Notes: a model not told the origin generated them from the letters alone. A stretch of 64,000 nt of DNA from Mesorhizobium prunaredense (GCF_900156895.1 NZ_FTPD01000001.1:30061-94060); one strand, 5' to 3'; counted from the first letter of the stretch, positions 9,625 through 18,643 are shown. Numbers and translations are program-made.

Positions 9625-10581
9625 TCAGTTCGTTTCGCTGACGATCTCGTCCCAGGTCTTGACCTTGGTCTCGCCATTGAGAAAGGGCAGTGCCGCGGCC
9701 ACCAGTTCCGATGCGAAAAACACGTCGTAATGGGTGCGGTTCGGCAGGATGGCCAGGCGGTTCTGCGACAGGTTCTCGCGCATCCAGCCGGCGTCCTTCA
9801 ACCCGCCGCCGAGCATCTGGTAGAACTTGATCTCGTGCTCGGGCCGATACATGTCGCTGTCGCCGAACACCAGCATGACCGGCATCTTCAGCTTCGCCAC
9901 GTCGGCGGAGTAGTCGTAGTCCTTGCGCATGTGGGTGCCGAGTTGGTCGAGCAGTTTTGGAAAGTCCTGCGGGCGCGGCGCGACCGCCACGTAGGATTTG
10001 TACATCGGCGTGTCCTTCATCATGTCGGCCATCGCCGCGCCGACCTGCGCCTGCTGAGTACGCATGTCGGCATAGAAGCCGTCCGAGGCATAGCCGGTTG
10101 AGACCAGGGCCAGCCGGCGCACTGTCTCGGGATGCTGGACGGCTATGCGGAAGGCAACGCCGCCGCCCAGCGAATAACCCATGACGTCGACTTTGTCGTA
10201 GCCGAGCGCCTTGACGATCGCCGCCATGTCGTCGCCAATCGCCTCCAGGCTCAACGGCCGGTCGCCGAGCGCGGTGCGGCCGTGACCATGCAGGTCGACG
10301 CCGATGACGGTGCGGTTCTCGGCAAGCTTCGGCAGGATCGGCGCGAACATGTCTGTGGTGCCGAGACCACCATGCAGGAGAAGCAGCGGCTCGCCCTGGC
10401 CATAGATGGCGTAATAATAATTCAGGCCGTTGATCGGCAGCAGGCCGGATTTCGCCGGCTTCGGCATGGCTTTCGTTTCGCTGGTCATGGACGGCTTTGC
10501 GTCCTCGGCTTTGGTGGCGCCCGGCGCGGCGAACAACGCCGCAGCCGAGGCGAAAATGGCGAAAAACATCGATCTGGACAT
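9625..10581 (-). CDS. Secreted alpha/beta hydrolase
   Basis: ATG 10581 is preceded by AAGGAG six bases upstream. A signal peptide (MSRSMFFAIFASAAALFAAP, then GATKAEDA) points to export. The hydrolase core has LLLLHGGLG (oxyanion hole), the nucleophile elbow GYSLGG (Ser137), VFGDSDMY (acid) and NRTHYD (His). Substrate unknown. It begins 26 bases after the stop of the SRPBCC gene upstream, so the two are probably cotranscribed. The 9438-9624 gap downstream holds nothing recognisable. Confidence 0.9.
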   Translation of the reverse strand: MSRSMFFAIFASAAALFAAPGATKAEDAKPSMTSETKAMPKPAKSGLLPINGLNYYYAIYGQGEPLLLLHGGLGTTDMFAPILPKLAENRTVIGVDLHGHGRTALGDRPLSLEAIGDDMAAIVKALGYDKVDVMGYSLGGGVAFRIAVQHPETVRRLALVSTGYASDGFYADMRTQQAQVGAAMADMMKDTPMYKSYVAVAPRPQDFPKLLDQLGTHMRKDYDYSADVAKLKMPVMLVFGDSDMYRPEHEIKFYQMLGGGLKDAGWMRENLSQNRLAILPNRTHYDVFFASELVAAALPFLNGETKVKTWDEIVSETN

Positions 10582-10607
10582 CTCGGTCTCCTTGCGTCCC
10601 GCCGATA

Positions 10608-11093
10608 TCAAAGCCGCCTGGCGACTTCTTCGAGCTGGTCGGCGCACTGGCCCCAGCCCTCGTGAAAGCCCATCTTCTCGTGCTCTTCGCGGTCAGTGAC
10701 CGACCAATGCGCAACCCGAGCGATGTAGCGGGTCTTGCCCTCGCCCTCATCCTCAAAGGTCAGCACGACCGTCATGAACGGCTTTTCGGACGGCTCCCAG
10801 GCCTTTGTGTAGGCGTCGGTGAGAACGATCTTCCTGCCCGGCACGACTTCGAGGAAGACCCCGGGGTTCGGGAATTCGTTGCCGTCGGGACCGGCCATCA
10901 CAACCAGGCTGGAGCCGCCGGTGCGCACGTCCATTTCGGCGCGCGGCGTCGTCCACGGCTTTGGCGCGAACCATTGCGTCACGAGCTTCGGCTCGGTCCA
11001 GCAGCGATAGACGTTCTCGCGCGGCGCATCGATGATGCGGGCAAGAACCAGTTCACGGTCGGAGCTGGGGGCGATGTCGAGCTTGGTCGTCAT
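10608..11093 (-). CDS. SRPBCC (AHSA1-type) domain protein
   Basis: ATG 11093 has GAGGAG six bases upstream. The 161-residue protein has the AHSA1/activator-of-Hsp90-like START fold pattern: RIIDAPRENVYRCWTEP, LVTQWFAPKPW, GGSSLVVM, FHEGWGQCADQLEEV. Such proteins bind hydrophobic ligands or act as polyketide-cyclase-like enzymes; the ligand here is not evident. First gene of a probable two-gene operon with the hydrolase. Confidence 0.9.
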   Translation of the reverse strand: MTTKLDIAPSSDRELVLARIIDAPRENVYRCWTEPKLVTQWFAPKPWTTPRAEMDVRTGGSSLVVMAGPDGNEFPNPGVFLEVVPGRKIVLTDAYTKAWEPSEKPFMTVVLTFEDEGEGKTRYIARVAHWSVTDREEHEKMGFHEGWGQCADQLEEVARRL

Positions 11094-11230
11094 GATGGTC
11101 TCCTCACTTGCTTGCTTAAGAGTTGGCTTAAATGCCGGTTTCCGTCTCAAGGACGAGCGGGCAACGCGCAGCCCGACACGGTCTCGCCAAAAATCTCGCT
11201 AGATCGTTTTAGGCGGGCGGCCGCGTAAAC

Positions 11231-11479
11231 CTAGTGGCGCTTGGCTTGCACCAGATAGGCGTCGATCTCGGTCTCGCCGAGCCACTTCGCCGCTTCCAGC
11301 CGGTGCAGGCCTTCAACCAGGATATGGCGCTTGCCGTCGTGGCGCACCTGGATCGGCGTCTTCATGCCGTTTTCCAGAATGTCCTCGGCCAGATGCCGAA
11401 CGGTCTCGGGATGCAGCGTCTTCCTGCGCGCGGTCGGCACGTAGATGTCGTCCACCCTGACCTTTTGCACTCTCAGCAT
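11231..11479 (-). CDS. Small ParB N-terminal-like (ParB/Srx fold) protein
   Basis: From ATG 11479 (GGGAG five bases upstream) the 82-residue protein consists almost only of a ParB-like nuclease/CTPase N-domain: VDDIYVPTARRK, HPETVRHLAEDILENGMKTP, ILVEGLHRLEAAKWLG. The VEGLHRLEA segment corresponds to the (E)GxRRxxA motif, with His in place of the first Arg. It has no HTH or dimerisation domain, so it is not a chromosome-partitioning ParB. Role unknown; stand-alone ParB/Srx domains may bind nucleotides. Confidence 0.82.
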   Translation of the reverse strand: MLRVQKVRVDDIYVPTARRKTLHPETVRHLAEDILENGMKTPIQVRHDGKRHILVEGLHRLEAAKWLGETEIDAYLVQAKRH

Positions 11480-11623
11480 GTCGGCTCCCGTGGCGGAAAA
11501 GGCCGCCTTTTGAGAGATAGTCGGTTTGACAGGCAAGGCCAAGGCCGGCTGTCAGCTGTCGCTGGCCCGATCGTTTCCGATTGACGCTTGCCGAGCAGAT
11601 GGCCGAAATGGCGATCTTCGATC

Positions 11624-13276
11624 ATGCCGGTAGCCATGACTGACTTGCCGACCGAGTTCCCCGATTTCGGACTGACGCCCCACCAGCGCCGGCAAGCGGT
11701 GCGCGGCCACTACTGGGAGTGGCCGGGCATGGACGGCGAACGCGGCGAAATCTGGTGCTACAGCGACCGTTTCTCATACCGTCGGGGCGAGACGGTGGCG
11801 CTGCATGTCAGCTCTACAGCCTCCAGCTTCAGCATGGCGATCGTCCGCGACGGCGGCGCCGAAACGAGAATGTTCGAGAAGGCCGGGATCGCGGCGCGCT
11901 GGCAGGATACACCCGATCAATGTTCGGTCGTGGGCTGCGGCTGGGGCGCTTCGTTTGAATTCCGCGTCGGCGACGACTGGCCGTCCGGCGCCTACCGCGT
12001 CACGCTGACGGCGGATGGCCGCGACGGCAAGCCGGTTCGCTGCCATCACCTTTTCATCGTTAGCCCACAGCCCGGCAAGAAACGGGGTCGTGTGCTGCAG
12101 GTCGCGGCCACCGGCACCTGGCTTGCCTACAACACCTGGGGCGGCTCCAATCATTACGAAGGCATCAGCGGCCCGAACCGCGACCAGTATGCCCCAATGG
12201 TGTCGACGCAGCGGCCATGGTGCCGCGGCTTTGTTGTCCTGCCGAAGGAGGCGCCGCGCGTGCCGCTCGAGGTCGCCGTGCCGCCCAAAACTGTGCCGCG
12301 CTATCCGCATATGGAATGGGCCTTCGCCACCGGCCATTCGAAGAAATATGCCTCTTCCGGCTGGGCAAGCTATGACAGCCACTTCTTTCGTTTTGCCGAG
12401 CGTGCCGGCTATGGGGTCGACCTTGCCAGCCAGCACGAATTGCATTTCTCGCCCGAAATCCTCGACGACTATGACTGCGTCGTCTTCGTCGGCCATGACG
12501 AATACTGGACCTGGGAGATGCGCGACGCTGTCGACGCCTATGTCGAGCGCGGCGGTCGCGCGGCACGCTTCGCCGGCAATTTCATGTGGCAGACCAGGCT
12601 GGAGGACGAGGGCCGCCGCCAGGTCTGCTACAAATACCGCGCCCGCGCCGAGGATCCGGTCTATCGCGGCGGCGACGTGACCCGCGCCACCAACTCCTGG
12701 GAAGCACCGGAAATCGGCCGGCCGGGTGCCATGACCTTCGGGCTCAATGCGACCAGGGGCCTCTATGCCGGCTGGGGCGGTTGCGTGCCGCGCGGCGTGC
12801 GCGGCTTTCCGGTCTACCGGCCTGAGCATTGGGCGTTCGCCGGCACAGGCATCTATTACGGCGACCTGCTCGGCGCCGACAGCCATGTCTATGGCTATGA
12901 GGTCGACGGGCTGGACCATGAGGTCCGCGGCGGCCTGCCCTACCCGACGCCCGACAGCGGCGCGCCGGATGGGCTGGAAATTCTCGCGGTCGGCATGGCT
13001 GCGCAAGTCGAGGAGAGCGCCGACATCGCGTTCGAAGACCAGTTTCTCGGCGACGAGGACGGACGCTTCACCGCCGAAACGCTGTTCGGCGAGGCGAGCG
13101 AAGCCAATCTCGACAAGGTCAAGCGCGGCAACGGCATGATCGTCAATTTCCCGCGCGGCAAGGGCGAGGTGTTCCACGCCGGAAGCTGCGAATGGGTCGC
13201 CGGCCTGCTGAGGCAGGACGCGATGGTCGAGCGCGTCACCAGGAATGTACTCGACCGCTATCTCGGAAAGTCCTGA
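11624..13276 (+). CDS. N,N-dimethylformamidase large (beta) subunit-like protein
   Basis: The 550-residue protein from ATG 11624 (ATG 11636 is an alternative; no strong binding site marks either) matches the large-subunit family of N,N-dimethylformamidase. Visible features are GRVLQVAATGTWLAYNTWGG, SNHYEG, LDDYDCVVFVGHDEYWTWEM, GGRAARFAGNFMWQTRLED and HAGSCEWVAGL. The C-terminal part is a glutamine-amidotransferase-like fold. It is shorter than characterised large subunits (about 760 residues) and no small-subunit gene is adjacent, so the substrate is probably another amide. The next gene starts one base after its stop, indicating an operon. Confidence 0.82.
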   Translation: MPVAMTDLPTEFPDFGLTPHQRRQAVRGHYWEWPGMDGERGEIWCYSDRFSYRRGETVALHVSSTASSFSMAIVRDGGAETRMFEKAGIAARWQDTPDQCSVVGCGWGASFEFRVGDDWPSGAYRVTLTADGRDGKPVRCHHLFIVSPQPGKKRGRVLQVAATGTWLAYNTWGGSNHYEGISGPNRDQYAPMVSTQRPWCRGFVVLPKEAPRVPLEVAVPPKTVPRYPHMEWAFATGHSKKYASSGWASYDSHFFRFAERAGYGVDLASQHELHFSPEILDDYDCVVFVGHDEYWTWEMRDAVDAYVERGGRAARFAGNFMWQTRLEDEGRRQVCYKYRARAEDPVYRGGDVTRATNSWEAPEIGRPGAMTFGLNATRGLYAGWGGCVPRGVRGFPVYRPEHWAFAGTGIYYGDLLGADSHVYGYEVDGLDHEVRGGLPYPTPDSGAPDGLEILAVGMAAQVEESADIAFEDQFLGDEDGRFTAETLFGEASEANLDKVKRGNGMIVNFPRGKGEVFHAGSCEWVAGLLRQDAMVERVTRNVLDRYLGKS

Positions 13277-13277
13277 C

Positions 13278-14657
13278 ATGTTGAAGTCCCAGACCCCTGC
13301 CCCGGACACCGAGACGCCCCTGCCGTCGCATCTGTTCTATCTGTCCAGCCTGCGCCGGCCGCTGGTCGACCGCGCCGAAGGCATCTACATCTGGACGCAG
13401 GACGGCCGCCGCTTCATCGACGGATCGAGCGGACCGATGGTCGCCAATATCGGTCATTCCAACCGCAACGTGCTCGATGCGATGAAGCGGCAGATGGATC
13501 GCGCCACCTTCGCCTACCGGCTGCATTTCGAGAACGAGCCGGCCGAGGACCTGGCACGGGAACTGGCCGGAAAACTGCCCGAAGGCCTGGACCGGATCTT
13601 CTTTGTCTCGGGCGGTTCGGAAGCGACGGAATCCTGCGTCAAGCTGGCGCGGCAATGGGCTGTCGCCACCGGACAGGCCAGCCGCTGGAAGGTGATCACG
13701 CGCTTTCCCTCCTATCATGGCGGCACACTCGGGGCGCTCGCCGTCACCGGCGACGATGCGCTGGCCGAAACCTTTGCGCCGATGATGCAGGTCATGCCGA
13801 CCGTGCCGGCGCCGGCCGCCTGGCGCGACCGCGACAATCTCTCGATGGAACAGCGCGGCATCCGCTACGCCGACATGCTGGAAGAGAAGATCCTCGCCGA
13901 GGGGCCGCAAAGCGTGCTCGCCTTCATCATGGAGCCGATCGGCGGCGCTGCCACCGCGGCGCTGGTGGCGCCTGACAGCTACTATCCGCGCATCCGCGAA
14001 ATCTGCGACCGCTACGGCATCCTGCTCATCCACGACGAAGTGATGAGCGGTGCGGGCCGCACCGGCAAATTCCTCGGCGGCGACCATTTTGACTGCAAGC
14101 CCGACATCGTCGCGCTGTCGAAGGGGCTGGGCGCGGGCTATGCGCCGCTCGGCGCGCTGGCCGCATCAATGCGGCTGGTGCAGCCGCTGCTCGCCTCCGG
14201 CGGCTTCCAGCACGGCCATACCTATGCCGGCAATCCGCTCGCCTGCGCCGCCGGGCTCGCCGTGCTTGGCGAAATGGATCGTCTCGACCTGATCGCCAAT
14301 GCGGCTGACATGGGCGATCTCTTGATGGCTGAGTTGAAGGGCTTGGCCAAGCGGTTTCCGTTCATCGCCGACGTACGCGGCAAGGGCCTGCTGCTAGGTG
14401 CCGAGATGGTCGCCGACCCCGATACGCTGCGGCCGATCGCACCGGCGAAGAAGGCCACCCAGCGCCTGCTCGACCTCGCCTATGAGCGCGGCCTGATCAT
14501 CTATGGGCGAAAGGTCAAGGGCGGCGTCGACGGCGACAATTTCATGGTGGCGCCGCCGATGATCGTCACCAAGGAACAGGTCGGCGAGATCGTCGCCATC
14601 ATCGGTGACTCGCTGCAGGCGCTGGCCGGCGAACTCGATCTGCCGGTCGAAGGCTGA
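13278..14657 (+). CDS. Class III (aspartate/omega-type) aminotransferase
   Basis: ATG 13278 lies one base after the preceding stop and has GGAAAG upstream. The 459-residue PLP enzyme shows IFFVSGGSEATESCVKLARQ, FIMEPIGG, LIHDEVMSGAGRTGK and the PLP lysine in ALSKGLGAGYAPLG. It is a class III enzyme of the omega-aminotransferase type (GABA, beta-alanine, putrescine-like donors), so a role in catabolism of an amino acid or diamine is likely. The order amide hydrolase, aminotransferase, beta-keto acid cleavage enzyme suggests a degradation route. Confidence 0.92.
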   Translation: MLKSQTPAPDTETPLPSHLFYLSSLRRPLVDRAEGIYIWTQDGRRFIDGSSGPMVANIGHSNRNVLDAMKRQMDRATFAYRLHFENEPAEDLARELAGKLPEGLDRIFFVSGGSEATESCVKLARQWAVATGQASRWKVITRFPSYHGGTLGALAVTGDDALAETFAPMMQVMPTVPAPAAWRDRDNLSMEQRGIRYADMLEEKILAEGPQSVLAFIMEPIGGAATAALVAPDSYYPRIREICDRYGILLIHDEVMSGAGRTGKFLGGDHFDCKPDIVALSKGLGAGYAPLGALAASMRLVQPLLASGGFQHGHTYAGNPLACAAGLAVLGEMDRLDLIANAADMGDLLMAELKGLAKRFPFIADVRGKGLLLGAEMVADPDTLRPIAPAKKATQRLLDLAYERGLIIYGRKVKGGVDGDNFMVAPPMIVTKEQVGEIVAIIGDSLQALAGELDLPVEG

Positions 14658-14666
14658 GAGCGAGCG

Positions 14667-15596
14667 ATGGCGCCGCGAAAAGTCATCATCACCTGCGCCG
14701 TCACCGGCTCGGTGCACACGCCGTCGATGTCGCCGCATCTGCCGGTGACGCCGGACCAGATCGCCGAAGACGCGATCGCCGCCGCCGAAGCCGGCGCCTC
14801 GATCCTGCATCTTCACGCCCGCGATCCCAGTGACGGGCGGCCGACTGCCGATCCCGATGTGTTCATGCAGTTCCTGCCGCGCATCAAGCAGGCGACATCA
14901 GCGGTGATCAACATCACCACGGGCGGCTCCTCGCTGATGACGCTCGACCAGCGTCTGGCCGCACCGCTCAGGGCCGAGCCCGAAATGTGCTCGCTCAACA
15001 TGGGCTCGATGAACTTCGCGCTGTTCCCGATGCTCGACCGGCCAAGAGAGTGGCAGCACGAGTGGGAGCCCAAGCTGCTGGAAGCGACCCGCGACACGAT
15101 CTTCAAGAACACCTTTGCCGATATGGAGACCGTGCTCGAAAGACTTGGAAAGGGCTGCGGCACACGCTTCGAATTCGAATGCTACGATGTCGGCCACCTC
15201 TATTCACTGGCGCATTTTCGCGATCGAGGTCTGGTGTCGGGGCCTCTGTTCATCCAGTTCGTGTTCGGCATTCTCGGCGGTATCGGCGCCGATCCCGACA
15301 ATCTGGTGCATATGAAGCGCATCGCCGACAAACTGTTCGGCGACAGCTACCAGTTTTCGGTGCTGGCCGCCGGGCGCCACCAGATGCCAATGATCTCGAT
15401 TGCGGCGGCGATGGGCGGCAATGTCCGCGTCGGGCTGGAGGACAGCCTTTACGACGGCCGTCAGCTGGCAAAGTCCAATGCCGACCAGGTGCGCCGCGTC
15501 CGCAGCGTGCTCGATGGGCTGTCGCTCGACGTCGCCACGCCCACTGAGGCGCGCGAGATGCTGGCGCTCAAGGGCGGTGACCGGGTGGCGTTCTGA
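14667..15596 (+). CDS. BKACE family beta-keto acid cleavage enzyme
   Basis: The 309-residue protein belongs to the DUF849/BKACE family: KVIITCAVTGSVHTPSMSP at the N-terminus, LHLHARDP with the two metal-binding histidines, NITTGGSS, and EFECYDVGHL. BKACE enzymes condense a beta-keto acid with acetyl-CoA to give acetoacetate and a new CoA ester, as in lysine fermentation (Kce). It follows the aminotransferase by nine bases, so its substrate is plausibly the keto acid made by that enzyme. The specific substrate cannot be read from the sequence. Confidence 0.92.
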   Translation: MAPRKVIITCAVTGSVHTPSMSPHLPVTPDQIAEDAIAAAEAGASILHLHARDPSDGRPTADPDVFMQFLPRIKQATSAVINITTGGSSLMTLDQRLAAPLRAEPEMCSLNMGSMNFALFPMLDRPREWQHEWEPKLLEATRDTIFKNTFADMETVLERLGKGCGTRFEFECYDVGHLYSLAHFRDRGLVSGPLFIQFVFGILGGIGADPDNLVHMKRIADKLFGDSYQFSVLAAGRHQMPMISIAAAMGGNVRVGLEDSLYDGRQLAKSNADQVRRVRSVLDGLSLDVATPTEAREMLALKGGDRVAF

Positions 15597-15630
15597 GATG
15601 GTTATGGCCTGAGATGTTTGCGTTCCGTCC

Positions 15631-15803
15631 CACCCCCCTCTGTCCTGCCCTCTTTGCCACCACTTGGCATCTCCCCCGCAAGGGGGGAGATTGGCAGCTT
15701 CGCCGCTGTGCCCATCTTTGCAACGTTGGTAATTGGCGAAAGCATTCGTTTCATCCGATCTCCCCCCTTGCGGGGGAGATGGCCGGCAGGCCAGAGGGGG
15801 GTG
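15631..15803. repeat. RIME-like palindromic mosaic element
   Basis: The outer arms 15631-15649 and 15785-15803 are 19-base inverted repeats with one mismatch (CACCCCCCTCTGtCCTGCC). Inside are two copies, in opposite orientation, of a CATCTCCCCC-GCAA-GGGGGGAGAT hairpin (about 15667-15691 and 15757-15782). This composite of nested palindromes is the layout of rhizobial intergenic mosaic elements. It separates the BKACE gene from the GNAT gene, whose start lies only 20 bases beyond. Confidence 0.8.
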
Positions 15804-15822
15804 CCTGGGCGCCGAACCTCCA

Positions 15823-16326
15823 GTGACTGCCGATTTACCCAAAATCCTTATCCGCCCCGGCCGCATCGAGGACGTCGAAACCATCCATGTCGCGATCCTG
15901 CGGCTTGGCGCGCATACCGGCGCGCATCAGGAAATCACCTCAACGCCTGAAGACCTGCGCACCTACGGCTTTGGCGAAAACCCTGCCTTCTCGACGCTGA
16001 TCGCCGAAGTCGGAGGCGAGTTCGCCGGCCTGTGCCTGCATTTCCCGATGTTCTCGACCTGGATGGGGCGGCCCGGCGTCTATGTGCAGGACCTCTATGT
16101 CGAAGATCGGTTTCGCGGCCGCAGGATCGGCGAACGCCTGCTGCGGCGTGTCGCCCGAGAATGCCGGAAGGACGGCGGCGCCTATCTCAGACTGTCCGTC
16201 GACAGCGACAATGAAACCGCCAAGGCCTTCTACGAAAGGCTGGGCATTGCCTGGTCGAGCTACGAGCAGGTGCAGAAAATCGTCGGCGACGCGTTCCTTG
16301 CCTTCGCCGATGCGCCAGAGGAATGA
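15823..16326 (+). CDS. GNAT family N-acetyltransferase
   Basis: The plausible start is GTG 15823 (protein VTADLPKILIRPGRIED); the longer reading from 15733 would translate the repeat element. The 167-residue protein shows the acetyl-CoA binding motif A (VQDLYVEDRFRGRRIGERLLR) in its centre and AKAFYERLGIAWS at the end, both standard for GNAT enzymes. The acceptor is unknown; the position before a histone-deacetylase-like amidohydrolase suggests opposing acetylation and deacetylation of small amines, which is inference. The next gene begins nine bases on. Confidence 0.88.
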   Translation: MTADLPKILIRPGRIEDVETIHVAILRLGAHTGAHQEITSTPEDLRTYGFGENPAFSTLIAEVGGEFAGLCLHFPMFSTWMGRPGVYVQDLYVEDRFRGRRIGERLLRRVARECRKDGGAYLRLSVDSDNETAKAFYERLGIAWSSYEQVQKIVGDAFLAFADAPEE

Positions 16327-16334
16327 GGGAAATC

Positions 16335-17366
16335 ATGAAAGCCTTCTATGCCGAAGAACAGAAGCGCCACGATCCCAGGGCGTTCCTCTCCAGCGGCGCC
16401 CAAAAGCCCAATCCGGAAAAGCCTGAGCGCGTCGAACGGCTGCTCGCCGGCGCCAGGGCCGCCGGCTGCACGATCGAACGGCCGAGAGATCACGGGCTTG
16501 GTCCCATTGCCGCGGTGCATACGCCCGAGTATCTCGATTTTCTCGAGCACATCTTCGCGCGCTGGCAGCGCATCGAAGGCGCTTCGGCCGAAGTGATCCC
16601 AAACATCCATCCGATCGCGCGGGGCGGCTCCTATCCGGCCTCGGCGGTCGGCCGGGCCGGCTACCACATGGCCGACACCGCTTGCCCAATCTCCGGCGAG
16701 ACCTGGCGGAGCGCGCTGTGGAGCGCCTGGAGCGCGGTCGAGGCCGCCGAGGGCGTGATGTCGGGCGCGCCGGCTGCCTATGCGCTGTGCCGTCCGCCCG
16801 GCCATCACGCCTTTGCCGACGTCGCCGGCGGCTTCTGCTTCATCAACAATTCGGCGGTCGCGGCACAGGTGCTGCGCAAGCAAGCTGCGCGGGTGGCGAT
16901 CCTCGACGTCGACCTGCATCACGGCAACGGCACGCAAGGCATTTTCTACGCACGGCCGGACGTGCTCACCGTCTCGCTGCATGCCGATCCCGTGCGCTTC
17001 TATCCGTTCTTCTGGGGTCATGCAGACGAGCGCGGCGAAGGGCCTGGTCTCGGCTACAATCTCAACCTGCCGCTGGCGCGCAAATCCGGTGATGCCGCGT
17101 TCCTGGAAGCACTCGACGTGGCGTTCCAGCGCATCCGCGCGTTTGCGCCGGAAGCGCTTGTCGTGGCGCTCGGCCTCGACGCCTTCGAGGGCGATCCGTT
17201 CGGCGGACTATCGGTGACAACGCAGGGCTTCTCGCGCATCGGCGAGGCTATCGCCGGTTGCGGCCTGCCGACGGTCATCGTCCAGGAAGGCGGCTATCTC
17301 TGCGACGAACTCGGCGACAATCTTACTGCCTTCCTCACCGGGTTCGGCGGCGGCAAGAAGCGGTGA
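16335..17366 (+). CDS. Histone deacetylase-like amidohydrolase (acetylpolyamine amidohydrolase type)
   Basis: ATG 16335 has AGGGAA upstream. The 343-residue protein carries the catalytic His pair in CRPPGHHAFAD, the zinc ligands in ILDVDLHHGNGTQ, the second aspartate in ALGLDAFEGDP and the end motif VIVQEGGYLCDELG. The layout HPEYLDF...EVIPNIHP and the length fit bacterial acetylpolyamine amidohydrolases, which remove acetyl groups from polyamines or related N-acylated amines. With the upstream aminotransferase and GNAT it may belong to a polyamine or diamine route. Confidence 0.92.
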   Translation: MKAFYAEEQKRHDPRAFLSSGAQKPNPEKPERVERLLAGARAAGCTIERPRDHGLGPIAAVHTPEYLDFLEHIFARWQRIEGASAEVIPNIHPIARGGSYPASAVGRAGYHMADTACPISGETWRSALWSAWSAVEAAEGVMSGAPAAYALCRPPGHHAFADVAGGFCFINNSAVAAQVLRKQAARVAILDVDLHHGNGTQGIFYARPDVLTVSLHADPVRFYPFFWGHADERGEGPGLGYNLNLPLARKSGDAAFLEALDVAFQRIRAFAPEALVVALGLDAFEGDPFGGLSVTTQGFSRIGEAIAGCGLPTVIVQEGGYLCDELGDNLTAFLTGFGGGKKR

Positions 17367-17377
17367 TATCAGCCGCG

Positions 17378-18643
17378 TCAGGATCGCTCCTGTCGCAGCA
17401 TCGCGATAACCCGGTGCACGCTCTCCAGCGTCTCATCGATCTCGGCCGCCGTATTGTAATGGGCGATGCCGATGCGCACGACACCCTGCTCGGCTGGAAT
17501 GCCGAGCTGATGCACGATCTCCCAGGCGTAGTTGTGGCCGGACCACAGGAAGATGTTTTCCACATTCATCTGCCGCACGATCGTCTCCGGCTCTATGCCA
17601 TCCACGGTGAACGAAACCGTCGGCACGCGCTCGCCGACACGCGCCGGATCGGTGATGCCGTGGATGGTCAGGCCCGAAATGGCCGACAGGCCGTCGATCA
17701 GCTTTTGCGTCAACTGGTTTTCGTAAGCGATTGATATTTCGAACGCCCTGGCGATCTTGGCGCGGCGCGAACCGCCCTCACCCGCCGCAGTTCCCAGCCC
17801 AGCGAAATAATCGACCGCGGCGCTCAGGCCGGCCATTAGCTCGATCTGCGGCGTGCCGAGTTCGAACCGCTCCGGCAGAGCATTGGACGAACAGCGGCAT
17901 TTGTACGGTTTCAGCGCGTCGATGACATCCAGCCTGCCCCACACGATGCCCATGTGCGGCCCGAAGAATTTATAGGCCGAACAGACCAGGAAATCGCAGC
18001 CGAGGTCCCCGACGTCGATCAGGCCGTGCGGTGCGAACTGCACGGCGTCGACATAGACCAGCGCGCCGGCCTGCCTGGCGATGCGGGTCAGCGCCCTCAC
18101 CCGGTTGATCGAGCCGGTCAGATTGCTGGCGTAGTTCAAGGCGACAAGCCGCGTCCTTTCGGTGAGCAGCGCAGCAAGCGCCGCCTCCTCGATCTGCCAG
18201 CTCTGCTCATCGAAAGGCAGCCAGCGCACGACAAGGTCAAGGTCTTCGGCCAGCTGCAGCCATGGCGATACGTTGCCCTCGTGGTCCATACGGGTGAGGA
18301 TGATTTCGTCGCCGGGTTTCATCGTGCGGCCGAGGGTGCGCGACATGTGGTAGGTCAGCGTCGTCATGTTGGCGCCGATGACGATCTCCTGCGGGCTCGC
18401 AGCACCGAGGAAATCGGCCATCGCCGCACGGGCGTCGTCGACGATCTGTTGCGCCATGATCGTGGTTTCGAAGAAGCCGCCGAGATTGGCGTTTGTGGTC
18501 AGCAGGCAGCGTGACACCGCGTCGGCGACCGCTTGCGGCACCTGCGTGCCGGCAGGGTTGTCGAGATAGATGCGGCGACGGCCCTTGTCGGTCAGCGACA
18601 GTGCCGGAAATTTCTCGCGCACCACCTCAATCGGAAAATTCAC
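17378..18643 (-). CDS. Class V aminotransferase, cysteine-desulfurase-like but without the cysteine loop
   Basis: GTG 18643 (MNFPIEVVREKFPAL) has GGGAG five bases upstream; the TTG at 18676 is not favoured. The 421-residue protein has the class V fold: IYLDNPAGTQVP, DHEGNVSPW, YVDAVQFAPHG and the PLP lysine in CSAYKFFGPHMG. Where SufS/CsdA have the catalytic RxGxxCAQ loop it reads FLWSGHNYAWE, without cysteine, so persulfide transfer is unlikely. It converges with the HDAC-like gene, 11 bases apart. A lyase or transaminase on an unidentified amino acid is more likely. Confidence 0.85.
   Translation of the reverse strand: MNFPIEVVREKFPALSLTDKGRRRIYLDNPAGTQVPQAVADAVSRCLLTTNANLGGFFETTIMAQQIVDDARAAMADFLGAASPQEIVIGANMTTLTYHMSRTLGRTMKPGDEIILTRMDHEGNVSPWLQLAEDLDLVVRWLPFDEQSWQIEEAALAALLTERTRLVALNYASNLTGSINRVRALTRIARQAGALVYVDAVQFAPHGLIDVGDLGCDFLVCSAYKFFGPHMGIVWGRLDVIDALKPYKCRCSSNALPERFELGTPQIELMAGLSAAVDYFAGLGTAAGEGGSRRAKIARAFEISIAYENQLTQKLIDGLSAISGLTIHGITDPARVGERVPTVSFTVDGIEPETIVRQMNVENIFLWSGHNYAWEIVHQLGIPAEQGVVRIGIAHYNTAAEIDETLESVHRVIAMLRQERS

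Noticed and set aside
11231..11479. ParB-like gene as evidence of a plasmid or partition locus
   Set aside because: It lacks an HTH and dimerisation domain, has no parA neighbour and no parS-like sites were seen; all surrounding genes are chromosomal housekeeping or metabolic genes.
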